Assembly (NCBI RefSeq): GCF_023015805.1
Contig: NZ_JALKBA010000004.1
Span: 62,001-126,000, forward strand
Source of the DNA: Cellulophaga sp. F20128
Lineage (GTDB): Bacteria; Bacteroidota; Bacteroidia; Flavobacteriales; Flavobacteriaceae
Length of the DNA stretch: 64,000 nucleotides
Direction of reading: 5' to 3'
The stretch's first letter is position 1. Every line of letters begins with the position of its first letter. Shown here piece after piece: positions 53,532 to 62,937 of the stretch. The translations under genes and the position numbers were made by a program. Under the pieces are notes generated by a model, which did not search any database, was not told the DNA's origin, and worked only from the letters and a program-made list of their open reading frames with translations.

Positions 53532-54767
53532 ATGAAATTCAATTTAAAACAATTTTTTAACCATAAGAAACATATTATTTTAAGTATGTTTATACTTCTT
53601 TTGGCTATTGGTTGCATTGAAGAATTTAATGCTAAAACTGAATCTTTTGAAAGTTTACTAGTGGTAGAGGCTGTTTTAACGGATGAACACAAAAACCATG
53701 AAATTAGATTAAGTAGAACCTTCCGGTTTGAAGAGTATGATGCAGCCGCAGAACAAAGGGCTGTTGTTCGTATACAGGACAATCAGAATAATGAATTTGT
53801 GTTTTCGGAAACTGCCCCAGGAATATATAATTCTATGGTTGAATTTAGTGCGCAACCTACTATAGAATATACGCTTTTTATAGAAACAGATAGCGGTGAA
53901 AAGTATACAACCAAATCTGAAATTATACCACAAGACACACAGATAGAAAATGTTTATGCAGAAGCAAAAACAGATGAAGATGGTGCCCTAGGGGTCGGAG
54001 TTTTTTTAGATAGTTATAATCCTTCTGGTGAAAAGGGTTATTACAGGTATGAATATGAAGAGACACATAAGGTAATTGTTCCAAAGTACAATGATTCCAC
54101 TTTAATTTTGGTGTCTCAAAATCCAATAACTTTTGAGTTGGTTCAAAAAACAGAACAAAAAAAAGAATGTTATGTAACCAACTATTCTATATCCAATATT
54201 CTAGAGTCGGGAGTAGATTTAAATACAGATAGAATACGTAAAACTCAAATTCGTTTTATTCCAATTACAGATTATGTACTTGCTAACAGATATTCTATCG
54301 TAGTTAAACAATATTCCGTTTCGCGGGAGGCTTATGCATTTTATAAAAATTTAAATGATTTTTCGGGCTCTCAAAATCTATTTTCACAGGTACAACCGGG
54401 ATTCATAAAAGGCAATATCTACGCTGAAAATAATGAGAATAATGTCATTGGTTTTTTTGATGTTTCTGCTGTCACGAGATCGGAGCGAATATTTTTTAAC
54501 TATCAAGATTTTTATCCAAATAGTGACGGTCCAGAATACCCCTATAGTTGTGATAGAATTACGCCATGGCCTTACCAATTGGTGCCAATGATAGAAGAAA
54601 ATAGAGTAGTTTACTCACAAGAAAATCCATGCTTAACAGCTGACCCGCCAATTGATTGTGATTTTGGTCCTGACAATCCACAAGGACCATATGAGGTAAC
54701 TTATTTAGAGTGTGGTGATTGTACAACGTTTGGAACCAATGTTATTCCCGAATTTTGGGAAGAATAA
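53532..54767 (+). CDS. DUF4249 lipoprotein (tandem copy 2)
   Basis: A 411-residue DUF4249 lipoprotein with a signal and lipobox (LLLAIGCIEEF). It shares long stretches with copy 1, for example AKTESFESLLVVEAVLT, GVFLDSYNPSGEKGYYRYEYEETHK and NNENNVIGFFDVSAVT, so the pair comes from a tandem duplication. The C-terminal CDFGPDNPQGPYEVTYLECGDCTTFG block matches the end of copy 1. It starts 15 nt after copy 1's stop and precedes the plug-like protein by 5 nt. Confidence 0.85.
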   Translation: MKFNLKQFFNHKKHIILSMFILLLAIGCIEEFNAKTESFESLLVVEAVLTDEHKNHEIRLSRTFRFEEYDAAAEQRAVVRIQDNQNNEFVFSETAPGIYNSMVEFSAQPTIEYTLFIETDSGEKYTTKSEIIPQDTQIENVYAEAKTDEDGALGVGVFLDSYNPSGEKGYYRYEYEETHKVIVPKYNDSTLILVSQNPITFELVQKTEQKKECYVTNYSISNILESGVDLNTDRIRKTQIRFIPITDYVLANRYSIVVKQYSVSREAYAFYKNLNDFSGSQNLFSQVQPGFIKGNIYAENNENNVIGFFDVSAVTRSERIFFNYQDFYPNSDGPEYPYSCDRITPWPYQLVPMIEENRVVYSQENPCLTADPPIDCDFGPDNPQGPYEVTYLECGDCTTFGTNVIPEFWEE

Positions 54768-54772
54768 TAAAA

Positions 54773-56542
54773 ATGCGAATGAAAAAATTAATCTATAGAA
54801 TTGTAATCATCATCAGTGCCATAAGCAGTGTTAAGGGGCAAAGTATACCGAATAGTCCTACTGATCAATTATTTCGGTCCAAGATTCCAACAGAAAAAGT
54901 CTATCTTCATATGAACTCCTCATTGCTATTTGTAGGGGAATCACTTTACTATTCCTTTTATTGCTTAAATGGAGACACGGATAACTTAAGTTCATTGAGT
55001 GATATTGGATATGTTGAATTGGTGTCTGAAGATAAGATCGTGGTTCTTAAGCAAAAATTGAAGTTAGAAAAAGGAATGGCATCTAGTGATCTATTTATTC
55101 CAGTATCCATACCGTCTGGGAATTATAAAATTATTGGATACACCAAGTGGATGGTAAACCAGAATTCATTTTTTCAGGAAGATATCAGTATAATTAATCC
55201 CTATCAAGAAAATCAAAAAGCTATTTTACAGCAAAACGATGTGCAATTAAGGCTAGAAAAACCACAATTAAGAAATAAGCTAGACGATAATTTTGAACTG
55301 CTTATGGACAAAACTTCCTTTAAAAAGCGCAGTAAGGTTACCCTTAAAATGATTAACAGATCTAATTCTGCAGCGAATCTGTCAATGACTGTAGGAAATA
55401 TTAGCCCAATTAAACCCAACGCAACCCAACAAAGTGCAACAGGTGTTTTAAAGGATAAACCTAGCGCTAATACATTTAAACTGAAGAGAGATTCTATTTG
55501 GCTTCCTGAAGTAAGAGGAGAAATTATTAGTGGAAAAATTATACCCATTAATGATACCTTAAAAGTATCAAACATTAATATATCCTTATCAATCCCGGAT
55601 AAAATTAATGGCTTTATAAAAATAGCGAATACTAATAATAAGGGTGATTTTTACTTTAATATATCTGAAGAATTTTATTCTGAAGTGGAAGCTGTTTTTC
55701 AAGTAATTCACAAGCATAAGCAATTGTATAAAATTGAGTTAGATGCTAATGTTACATTGGATTATTCAGATTTAAACTTTGAGAAATTCAGTATTAGTCC
55801 GGCAATGGAAAAATTAATTAAGCAACGGAGTGTTTATAACCAAATAGAAAATAGTTATTTCAGTGTAAAGCCAGATTCTATAGTTGAAAAGCAAACAGAA
55901 TTTTTGTTTAATGGAAGGGATGTACTCGTTTTTGATTTGGATGATTATACTCGGTTTAATACAGTAAAAGAGACATTAGTAGAAATTATAGAGCATGTAT
56001 GGGCAACCAAAGAAAACGAAAAAAATGTACTTCGTGTTAGGCAGAGAAGTACCTATTACGGTAACGCATTAAGTACAGAGAGTGAAGATCCCTTGGTTCT
56101 TGTTGATGGAGTTTTTGTACAGGATTATAATACGGTTATTAATTATGATGCACGAAAGGTTAAAACCATTAGTGTTATTAGAGATAAGTATGTTTATGGG
56201 GATCGTATCTATCAAGGGGTTATTTTAATACAAACTAAAACTGGGGACTTTATGTTGCAAGATCAAGGAGCTTATATTCTGAGAAGAAAACTAATCTATC
56301 CCGAAAAAAATAAAAGTTATTTTAAACAAGAATACTCCACTCAAAATCAAAACAGAACGAAACGTTTTCCTGATTTTAGGAGCCAACTTTTATGGGAACC
56401 TCATTTGTATACTAAAGCTCATGAAACACAAGAAATTAGCTTTTATACTTCCGATGTAGAAGGTGATTTTAAAGTGGTTTTAGAAGGGTTTATGCAAAAT
56501 GGAAAGGCTATCTCCATTGAGAAATTTTTTAAGGTTAGGTAG
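54773..56542 (+). CDS. Secreted MG2/plug-like protein of the TonB-receptor locus
   Basis: A 589-residue secreted protein: signal peptide (MRMKKLIYRIVIIISAISSVKGQ), a beta-rich region with KIPTEKVYLHMNSSLLFVGESLYYSFYCLN typical of MG2-like domains, and near residue 430 a plug-like segment PLVLVDGVFVQDYNTVINYDARKVKTISVIRD. There is no barrel, so it is not itself a receptor. The frame extends to TTG 54719 inside copy 2 of DUF4249; ATG 54773 or 54779 starts a clean signal peptide. Last gene of the locus; an inverted repeat follows at 56568-56597. Confidence 0.8.
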   Translation: MRMKKLIYRIVIIISAISSVKGQSIPNSPTDQLFRSKIPTEKVYLHMNSSLLFVGESLYYSFYCLNGDTDNLSSLSDIGYVELVSEDKIVVLKQKLKLEKGMASSDLFIPVSIPSGNYKIIGYTKWMVNQNSFFQEDISIINPYQENQKAILQQNDVQLRLEKPQLRNKLDDNFELLMDKTSFKKRSKVTLKMINRSNSAANLSMTVGNISPIKPNATQQSATGVLKDKPSANTFKLKRDSIWLPEVRGEIISGKIIPINDTLKVSNINISLSIPDKINGFIKIANTNNKGDFYFNISEEFYSEVEAVFQVIHKHKQLYKIELDANVTLDYSDLNFEKFSISPAMEKLIKQRSVYNQIENSYFSVKPDSIVEKQTEFLFNGRDVLVFDLDDYTRFNTVKETLVEIIEHVWATKENEKNVLRVRQRSTYYGNALSTESEDPLVLVDGVFVQDYNTVINYDARKVKTISVIRDKYVYGDRIYQGVILIQTKTGDFMLQDQGAYILRRKLIYPEKNKSYFKQEYSTQNQNRTKRFPDFRSQLLWEPHLYTKAHETQEISFYTSDVEGDFKVVLEGFMQNGKAISIEKFFKVR

Positions 56543-56567
56543 CTCTATTTATCCTATTGTAAACCGC

Positions 56568-56597
56568 TTAACTAAGTTATTCCGGTAACTTAGTTAA
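56568..56597. repeat. Perfect 12-bp inverted repeat after the surface locus
   Basis: TTAACTAAGTTA (56568-56579) and its reverse complement at 56586-56597 enclose the 6-nt loop TTCCGG. No T-run follows, so it might be a Rho-type end or a regulatory hairpin rather than a classical terminator. Confidence 0.55.
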
Positions 56598-56684
56598 ACA
56601 CCATCCTTCAAAATGAATTTGTAATTTATTGCTATTGATAAATTGGAAACCTTAGAGGTAAAAAAATTTAAATGCGGAAAAGAG

Positions 56685-57449
56685 ATGAAGAAGAATATAT
56701 TTCAAATCGATATTAATTGTGATGTTGGTGAGGGTATTGGGAATGAAACCCGTATTTTCCCTTATATCTCATCCTGTAATATTGCTTGCGGCGGCCATAC
56801 CGGTACGCTTCAGCAAATGGTTGAAATGGTACAATTAGCTAAGAAAAATGGAGTAAAAATAGGGGCACACCCATCTTATCCAGATCCTATTAATTTTGGT
56901 AGAAAATCCATGCTTATATCTGAAGATGAATTGATTCAAAGTATTCAACTTCAAATTAAAAATTTAGAACTTGTTATTAAGGAGCATAACAGTACTTTGC
57001 ACCATATAAAACCTCATGGTGCCTTGTACAATGATATTGCAAATAATAAAAAATTGGCTACCACTTTTTTAAAGGCTATTGAAGGCTATAAGGTAACAAC
57101 TGTGCTTTATGTGCCCTATGGTTCTGTAATAGCTGGTCTTGCAGTTACAAAAGGATTTAAAATAAGTTATGAAGCTTTTATGGATAGAAATTATAACGAT
57201 GACCTAAGTTTAGTTGAGCGTTTTAAGCCTAATGCTATGATTAAAAATTCTAGGGCAGTCCTCCATCATATTTTACCAATGATAAAGAATAATATAGTAA
57301 TTACTAATTCAAAAAAAAGTATTAGATTTAATGCAAATACGTATTGTATTCACAGTGATACCGAAAACAGTAGTAGTATATTATTGTATCTTTATAATGA
57401 ATTACCCAAACATTCCATTTCCATAAAAAAATGTACAAATACCCCGTAA
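56685..57449 (+). CDS. pxpA: 5-oxoprolinase subunit A (LamB/YcsF family)
   Basis: A 254-residue protein that forms part of the ATP-dependent 5-oxoprolinase PxpABC, which hydrolyses 5-oxo-L-proline to glutamate. It has the LamB/YcsF signatures DINCDVGEGIG, SSCNIACGGHTGT and GAHPSYPDPINFGRK and a later HIKPHGALYNDIA. The frame extends to a TTG at 56643; ATG 56685 is preferred because the domain starts there. It overlaps pxpB by 19 nt, so the three pxp genes are one translated unit. Confidence 0.92.
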   Translation: MKKNIFQIDINCDVGEGIGNETRIFPYISSCNIACGGHTGTLQQMVEMVQLAKKNGVKIGAHPSYPDPINFGRKSMLISEDELIQSIQLQIKNLELVIKEHNSTLHHIKPHGALYNDIANNKKLATTFLKAIEGYKVTTVLYVPYGSVIAGLAVTKGFKISYEAFMDRNYNDDLSLVERFKPNAMIKNSRAVLHHILPMIKNNIVITNSKKSIRFNANTYCIHSDTENSSSILLYLYNELPKHSISIKKCTNTP

Positions 57450-58168
57450 GTATAAAACAATTTGGAGAAAAAGCTATTATCATAGAATGGCCTCATTACG
57501 TAGAAGAAGCTATCTTAAATGACATACTTCAATTTAGTACAAGTCTTAAAGCAAACTATTTAAAAAACAACAATTTTGAATTGGTAACTGCATATAATTC
57601 ATTAACACTGATCTTTTATGATACCAATTTTAATTTTAATAAAACCAAAGATTTTCTTTTAGGCTGTTATAAAAATGAAGAGCAGCAAATTCTTTTTAAA
57701 AATTCTGTTTGGAAAATCCCTGTTTGTTATGATGAGGAGTTTGGAGTGGACCTTTTAGAGGTGGCCCAAAAATTGAGGATGACCCCAAAACAAGTAATTA
57801 AAAACCATACAAGTACTACATATACAGTGTATGGTATAGGATTTTTACCTGGGTTTATGTACTTGGGAGGATTATCTAAAGAAATGGAGGTACCTAGAAG
57901 GGAAGTTCCTCGTTTAAAAGTGTTGAAAGGTGCTGTTGGCCTAGCGTCAAAACAGACAGGAATTTATCCACAAGAGTCGCCCGGAGGATGGAATATTATA
58001 GGCAATTGTCCATTTCCCTTGTTTGATGCCAAAGTTGAAATTCCAATCTTTGTAAGCGTTGGGGATAAAATTCAGTTTTATGCCATATCAAAATCGGAAT
58101 ATGATCTATTAAAAATAGAAATTGAAATCGGAATTTTTACTACTAAAAATATGTTAGCGAATGGTTAA
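57431..58168 (+). CDS. pxpB: 5-oxoprolinase subunit B (KipI family)
   Basis: A 245-residue protein of the allophanate hydrolase subunit 1/KipI family. The signature GIGFLPGFMYLGGLSKEMEVPRREVPRLKV (near residue 137) and the GLASKQTGIYPQESPGGWNIIGNCPFPLFD stretch are typical. In 5-oxoprolinase it joins PxpC to phosphorylate the substrate. The start codon overlaps pxpA and its stop overlaps pxpC by up to 8 nt. Confidence 0.92.
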   Translation: MYKYPVSIKQFGEKAIIIEWPHYVEEAILNDILQFSTSLKANYLKNNNFELVTAYNSLTLIFYDTNFNFNKTKDFLLGCYKNEEQQILFKNSVWKIPVCYDEEFGVDLLEVAQKLRMTPKQVIKNHTSTTYTVYGIGFLPGFMYLGGLSKEMEVPRREVPRLKVLKGAVGLASKQTGIYPQESPGGWNIIGNCPFPLFDAKVEIPIFVSVGDKIQFYAISKSEYDLLKIEIEIGIFTTKNMLANG

Positions 58169-59000
58169 AATGCTTAAAGCTGGTTTTTATACTAGTATAC
58201 AAGATTTAGGACGGTTTCACCATAGGAGTCAAGGAATTCCTGTTTCTGGAGCAATGGATTCTTATGCGGTTACCCATTTAAACAAGCTTTTAGAAAATGA
58301 AGAAAATGCGGCGGTCTTAGAAATTACAATTACAGGTCCAACCTTAGAGTTTACGGAAGATACTTATATCGCTTTTGGCGGCGCAGAATTTGATGTTCAA
58401 TTAAACGGAATCCCTGTAAAAGATCATAAAATTCATAAAATTGGGAAAGGCGATGTACTTAGTTATGGAACGCTCATTAAGGGCTACAGAGGTTATTTGG
58501 CTATAAAAGGCGGATTTAAAACAGATGAAATATTGGGTAGTAGATCATGGTTTAAGCCGGTAACAACCAAGGGCTCATTTCTTAAAAATGATAAAATTCC
58601 ATACACCCCAGAAACACTTTTCTCACCTTTACTCAGTGAGGTAACTTTAAAATCGCACTTATTAGATAAAGAATTAACGGTTTATAAGGGCCCCGAATTT
58701 GATCAATTATCAGCGGAACAACAAGGACGCTTATTTTCTAAAGGTTTTACAATAGCAAAAGAAAATAACCGAATGGCATATCAACTCAATGAATTATTAG
58801 AGGCACATCAATTGTCAATGTTAACGTCTGCAACATTACCTGGTACTGTACAACTAACTCCTGCTGGAAAGTTAATCATATTAATGAAAGATGGTCAAAC
58901 TACAGGAGGCTATACTAGAGCTTTGCAATTATCGGAAGAATCCATACATATATTGGCACAAAAGAAAACAGGAGATACCATTACTTTTAAACTAATTTAA
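58161..59000 (+). CDS. pxpC: 5-oxoprolinase subunit C (KipA family)
   Basis: A 279-residue protein of the biotin-dependent carboxyltransferase-like/KipA family. Motifs: AGFYTSIQDLGRFHHRSQGIPVSGAMDSYA, LEITITGPTLEFTEDTYIAFGGAEF, and the C-terminal PAGKLIILMKDGQTTGGYTRALQL. It pairs with PxpB. A second in-frame ATG at 58170 would start the protein 3 residues later, just after the pxpB stop. The ilv leader begins right after it; the -33 box of the ilv promoter lies 14 nt past the stop. Confidence 0.92.
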   Translation: MVKMLKAGFYTSIQDLGRFHHRSQGIPVSGAMDSYAVTHLNKLLENEENAAVLEITITGPTLEFTEDTYIAFGGAEFDVQLNGIPVKDHKIHKIGKGDVLSYGTLIKGYRGYLAIKGGFKTDEILGSRSWFKPVTTKGSFLKNDKIPYTPETLFSPLLSEVTLKSHLLDKELTVYKGPEFDQLSAEQQGRLFSKGFTIAKENNRMAYQLNELLEAHQLSMLTSATLPGTVQLTPAGKLIILMKDGQTTGGYTRALQLSEESIHILAQKKTGDTITFKLI

Positions 59001-59013
59001 GAAATGGTAATGT

Positions 59014-59044
59014 TTTGCATATTTAAATTTTTTAAGTAATATTG
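59014..59044 (+). promoter_or_regulatory. ilvD: Promoter of the ilv leader (TTTG - 19 nt - TAATATTG)
   Basis: TTTG (59014-59017) and TAATATTG (59037-59044; one mismatch to TAnnTTTG) are 19 nt apart. The start would lie near 59049-59050, only 3-4 nt before the leader ATG at 59053, so the leader would be nearly leaderless, as is tolerated in Bacteroidota. Confidence 0.55.
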
Positions 59045-59052
59045 CCATAGCA

Positions 59053-59106
59053 ATGAAGAACAAATTTAATATAATACAAGTCATTCTTACCACTTTCGGG
59101 GGGTGA
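59053..59106 (+). CDS. ilv operon leader peptide
   Basis: A 17-codon reading frame, MKNKFNIIQVILTTFGG, ending TGA at 59104-59106. Positions 7-12 are Ile-Ile-Gln-Val-Ile-Leu, i.e. five of six codons for the three amino acids made by the downstream operon, the hallmark of a ribosome-mediated attenuator. It ends immediately before an alternative RNA pairing that would let a stalled ribosome control the terminator at 59130-59165. It lacks a Shine-Dalgarno sequence, as is normal here. Its size and place are too well fitted to the ilv operon to be chance, in my view. Confidence 0.8.
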   Translation: MKNKFNIIQVILTTFGG

Positions 59107-59141
59107 TACGGTCTTATATTGATTTTAAGAAGCCTGTGTCA
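59104..59141 (+). promoter_or_regulatory. ilv antiterminator (alternative RNA pairing)
   Basis: TGATACGG (59104-59111), which begins at the leader stop codon, can pair with 59134-59141 of the terminator's left arm, six Watson-Crick and two G-U pairs. With a bulge it can be lengthened by TCTT (59112-59115) with AAGA (59127-59130). Forming it takes away 8 of the 13 left-arm bases of the terminator. A ribosome finishing the leader at TGA would cover the 5' strand and force termination; one stalled at the Ile/Val/Leu codons would leave it free. Confidence 0.65.
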
Positions 59142-59165
59142 TATCAAAATGACACAGGCTTTTTT
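59130..59165 (+). terminator. Attenuator terminator upstream of ilvD
   Basis: A perfect 13-bp stem (59130-59142 with 59149-59161), 6-nt loop, and six T (59160-59165). It lies 24 nt after the leader stop and 218 nt before the ilvD ATG. Downstream, 59166-59382, is AT-rich leader with no gene; it holds a TTTGAT-A-ATCAAA palindrome (59238-59250) and a TATATTTG box (59325-59332), which might be a second promoter. Confidence 0.88.
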
Positions 59166-59382
59166 ATTCACTTAAAAAACGATCTAAATATCGCTAAAAA
59201 AAATAGATGGATGTGATATCTTTTATGGGTTTATTTGTTTGATAATCAAATGTTTAATCCATTTTAAAGGAAGTTGAATTTATACAAAAAAACAATGTTA
59301 AAAAAATGAAGAATCTTAAAGAATTATATTTGAATGATATAGTATTTTCAACAGGAATCAAGAATTGCAAGAAATAATATAA

Positions 59383-61059
59383 ATGGAATTAAACAAGTAT
59401 AGTAAGAACGTTACACAAGACCCTACACAACCCGCTGCACAAGCCATGTTGTACGGAATAGGTTTTAAAGATGAAGATTTTAAAAAACCAATTGTTGGAA
59501 TTGCAAGTACTGGTTACGAGGGAAACCCTTGTAATATGCATTTAAATGATTTGGCTTTAGATGTGAAAGCTGGGGTAAACTCCAATGAATCTGTAGGTTT
59601 AATATTTAATACCATTGGTGTTAGTGATGGTATTTCTATGGGAACACCGGGCATGCGTTTTTCTTTACCTTCAAGAGATATTATTGCAGATTCTATGGAA
59701 ACCGTGGTTCAAGGGATGTCTTATGACGGTTTGGTAACTGTTGTGGGTTGTGATAAAAATATGCCTGGTGCGTTAATGGCGATGATTCGTTTAAACAGAC
59801 CTTCAATTTTAGTATATGGAGGAACCATAGCTTCGGGTTGCCATAACGATAGAAAATTAGATATTGTTTCTGCTTTTGAAGCCTGGGGTGAAAAAGTGGC
59901 GGGCACCATGAAAGAGGAGGAATTTGGATGTATTATAAAGAAAGCAATTCCTGGTGCTGGTGCTTGTGGCGGTATGTATACGGCAAACACTATGGCCTCT
60001 GCTATAGAAGCATTAGGTATGTCCTTGCCTTATAATTCTTCTAATCCAGCTGTGGGTAAAGAGAAAAAGGAAGAATCTATAGCTGCTGGAAAGCAAATGT
60101 ATTATTTGCTAGAACACGATATTAAACCTTTAGATATTATTACTAGGAAATCCTTAGAAAATGCCATTCGTTTGGTTACAATAATGGGAGGCTCCACAAA
60201 TGCAGTGCTTCACTTTTTAGCTATCGCTAGGGCTGCTGATATCGATTTTACTTTACAAGATTTTCAACATATTAGTGATACAACACCGTTTATAGCAGAT
60301 TTAAAACCAAGTGGAAAGTATCTAATGGAAGATATTCACCGTATTGGAGGTGTTCCAGCAGTTTTAAAATATTTATTGAAAAATGGAATATTGCATGGAG
60401 ATTGCTTAACAGTAACAGGTAAAACTTTAGCAGAAAATTTAGTGGATGTTCCAGATTTAATTGAAGGTCAGGATGTTATTCGACCCTTAGATAATCCTAT
60501 TAAAGCAACCGGACATTTACGTATGCTCTACGGAAATTTAGCTGAGAATGGTTCTGTGGCTAAAATTACTGGAAAAGAAGGCTTATTATTTAAAGGTACA
60601 GCGAAAGTATTTAATAGTGAATATGATGCCAATGATGGTATTCGCGACGGTAAGGTTAAAAAAGGTGATGTGGTTGTTATTCGCTATGAAGGCCCCAAAG
60701 GGGGACCAGGAATGCCGGAAATGCTAAAACCAACAGCTGCTATTATGGGTGCTGGACTAGGGAAAGAAGTTGCTTTAATTACAGATGGTCGTTTTTCTGG
60801 TGGTACCCACGGATTTGTAGTAGGACATATTTCTCCTGAAGCACAAGATGGTGGAACTATTGCCTTGGTTCAAGATGGGGATATTATCACCATTGATGCA
60901 GAAACAAATGCGATCAATGTAGATGTTACCGATGCCGAACTCGCAAAACGCAAACAAGCTTGGGTTGCCCCAGCATTAAAATTTAAAAAAGGTGTATTGT
61001 ATAAATATGCACGTTCTGTATCATCTGCTTCACAAGGTTGTGTTACAGATGAATTTTAA
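59383..61059 (+). CDS. ilvD: Dihydroxy-acid dehydratase
   Basis: A 558-residue Fe-S enzyme that dehydrates 2,3-dihydroxy-isovalerate and 2,3-dihydroxy-3-methylvalerate, the third step of valine/isoleucine synthesis. The Cys ligands are visible: C50 (GNPCNMHLN), C123 ([11 protein letters not shown], next to the D124/K125 pair) and C195 ([11 protein letters not shown]). The signature GGSTNAVLH and the C-terminal [16 protein letters not shown] are intact. Length is standard for the enzyme. It is the first structural gene of the ilvD-B-N-C operon, preceded by the attenuator. Confidence 0.97.
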   Translation: MELNKYSKNVTQDPTQPAAQAMLYGIGFKDEDFKKPIVGIASTGYEGNPCNMHLNDLALDVKAGVNSNESVGLIFNTIGVSDGISMGTPGMRFSLPSRDIIADSMETVVQGMSYDGLVTVVGCDKNMPGALMAMIRLNRPSILVYGGTIASGCHNDRKLDIVSAFEAWGEKVAGTMKEEEFGCIIKKAIPGAGACGGMYTANTMASAIEALGMSLPYNSSNPAVGKEKKEESIAAGKQMYYLLEHDIKPLDIITRKSLENAIRLVTIMGGSTNAVLHFLAIARAADIDFTLQDFQHISDTTPFIADLKPSGKYLMEDIHRIGGVPAVLKYLLKNGILHGDCLTVTGKTLAENLVDVPDLIEGQDVIRPLDNPIKATGHLRMLYGNLAENGSVAKITGKEGLLFKGTAKVFNSEYDANDGIRDGKVKKGDVVVIRYEGPKGGPGMPEMLKPTAAIMGAGLGKEVALITDGRFSGGTHGFVVGHISPEAQDGGTIALVQDGDIITIDAETNAINVDVTDAELAKRKQAWVAPALKFKKGVLYKYARSVSSASQGCVTDEF

Positions 61060-61149
61060 CTAAAAATAAAATCAAAAAATACAAAAGTAGCTGTAGCATT
61101 TTAAAGGCTTTTAAATAGATACAGATTCTTTTAACTTGAATTTTTTAAA

Positions 61150-62883
61150 ATGGAGACATTAAAAGAAAGAAAGACTTCAGTAAAAAGCAAGACAACACTA
61201 AAAATTAGTGGGGCTGAAGCAATTATACATTGTTTAGTAGCCGAAGGTGTAGACTTATTATACGGTTACCCAGGTGGGGCTATTATGCCCGTTTACGATG
61301 AGCTTTATAAGTTTCAAGACAAATTAACCCATATTTTAACCCGCCATGAACAAGGGGCTACCCATGCTGCCCAAGGGTATGCAAGGGTAACGGGTAAAGT
61401 AGGAGTGGCCATGGCAACCTCTGGACCTGGTGCCACTAATCTAGTGACAGGTTTGGCAGATGCGCAGATAGATTCTACACCTATGGTGTGTATCACTGGG
61501 CAAGTAACACGTCATTTATTAGGTTCAGATGCCTTTCAAGAAACAGATATTATTGGTATTTCTACACCTGTTACCAAGTGGAATTATCAAGTAACAAGGG
61601 CAGAAGAAATTCCAGAAATATTAGCGAAGGCATTTTATATTGCACGATCTGGACGTCCAGGTCCTGTATTAATAGATATTACTAAAAATGCCCAAATAGA
61701 TGAATTCGATTTTAGTTATACGCCATGTACAGGAGTACGCAGTTATAACCCTTTTCCGAAGCCTGATGTAACCCAAATTGAAGCTGCTGCAGCATTAATA
61801 AACAATGCTAAAAAGCCTTTAATCGTTTTTGGTCAAGGTGTTATTTTAGGAGAAGCCGAGGAACAATTAAAAACATTGGTTGAAAAAGCAGGAATACCAG
61901 CAGCTTGGACAATTTTAGGACTATCCGCATTAGATACAAACCATCCATTAAATGTTGGTATGGTAGGTATGCATGGTAACTATGCTCCCAACATGTTAAC
62001 CAATGAATGTGATGTTTTAATTGCGATTGGGATGCGCTTTGATGATCGTGTTACTGGTAGTTTAGACACCTATGCAAAGCAAGCCAAAATTATTCATTTT
62101 GATATAGATCCTGCTGAAATAAATAAGAACGTAAAGGTAGATGTTGCCGTTCTTGGAAATTCTAAGGAGACGCTGGGGTTAATACTCCCTTTAATTAATA
62201 AAACTGAGCATACTACTTGGCACAACCAATTTAAGGATAAATATAAAATTGAGTTTGATGCTGTTATTAATAAGGATATTCACCCCACCAAGGAAAAGTT
62301 AACAATGGGTGAAGTTATAGAGCAAATCAATATTGCTTCTAATAACAGTGCCGTTATTGTTACAGATGTTGGTCAGCACCAAATGATAGCATGCCGATAT
62401 GCTAAATTCAATCAAAGTAAAAGTAATATTACTTCTGGTGGTTTAGGTACAATGGGTTTTGCCTTACCCGCTGCTATTGGCGCAAAAATGGGAAGAATGG
62501 ATCGAGAAGTAGTTGCTATAATAGGAGATGGAGGCTATCAAATGACTATACAAGAACTGGGTGTCATTTTTCAGCACAAAGTACCCGTTAAAATTGTGGT
62601 TCTCAACAATGATCATCTTGGGATGGTTCGGCAATGGCAAGAATTATTTTTTGAAAAAAGATATGCTTCAACGGTTATGGTAAATCCAGATTTTGTAAAA
62701 ATTGCTGAAGGCTATCATATCAAATCTAAACGAATTAGTGAACGTAGTGAATTGCAATCAACCATTGCAGAAATGATGGCATCTAAGGAGGCATACTTCT
62801 TAGAAGTAAAGGTGGAAAAAGAGGATAATGTATTCCCTATGATTCCATCAGGGGCTTCGGTTTCAGAAGTGCGATTAAAATAA
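61150..62883 (+). CDS. ilvB: Acetolactate synthase large (catalytic) subunit
   Basis: A 577-residue thiamine-diphosphate enzyme that joins pyruvate to pyruvate or 2-oxobutyrate. The N-terminal Pyr domain has GYPGGAIMPVYDELY and the catalytic E67 (RHEQGATHAAQGYARVTGK); the central FAD-binding domain and the C-terminal PP domain follow, with IIGDGGYQMTIQELGVIF giving the ThDP/Mg-binding motif. It starts 90 nt after ilvD and is followed by the small subunit gene 54 nt later. Confidence 0.97.
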   Translation: METLKERKTSVKSKTTLKISGAEAIIHCLVAEGVDLLYGYPGGAIMPVYDELYKFQDKLTHILTRHEQGATHAAQGYARVTGKVGVAMATSGPGATNLVTGLADAQIDSTPMVCITGQVTRHLLGSDAFQETDIIGISTPVTKWNYQVTRAEEIPEILAKAFYIARSGRPGPVLIDITKNAQIDEFDFSYTPCTGVRSYNPFPKPDVTQIEAAAALINNAKKPLIVFGQGVILGEAEEQLKTLVEKAGIPAAWTILGLSALDTNHPLNVGMVGMHGNYAPNMLTNECDVLIAIGMRFDDRVTGSLDTYAKQAKIIHFDIDPAEINKNVKVDVAVLGNSKETLGLILPLINKTEHTTWHNQFKDKYKIEFDAVINKDIHPTKEKLTMGEVIEQINIASNNSAVIVTDVGQHQMIACRYAKFNQSKSNITSGGLGTMGFALPAAIGAKMGRMDREVVAIIGDGGYQMTIQELGVIFQHKVPVKIVVLNNDHLGMVRQWQELFFEKRYASTVMVNPDFVKIAEGYHIKSKRISERSELQSTIAEMMASKEAYFLEVKVEKEDNVFPMIPSGASVSEVRLK

Positions 62884-62937
62884 ATATTAATTAAATAAAT
62901 CCGATTTTTCACCTTGAGATTCGAGGTTCGGAGCAAT

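Noticed and set aside
54719-54772. TTG-started extension of the MG2/plug-like gene into the DUF4249 gene
   Set aside because: ATG 54773 (or 54779) opens a signal peptide and gives a natural 5-nt spacing.
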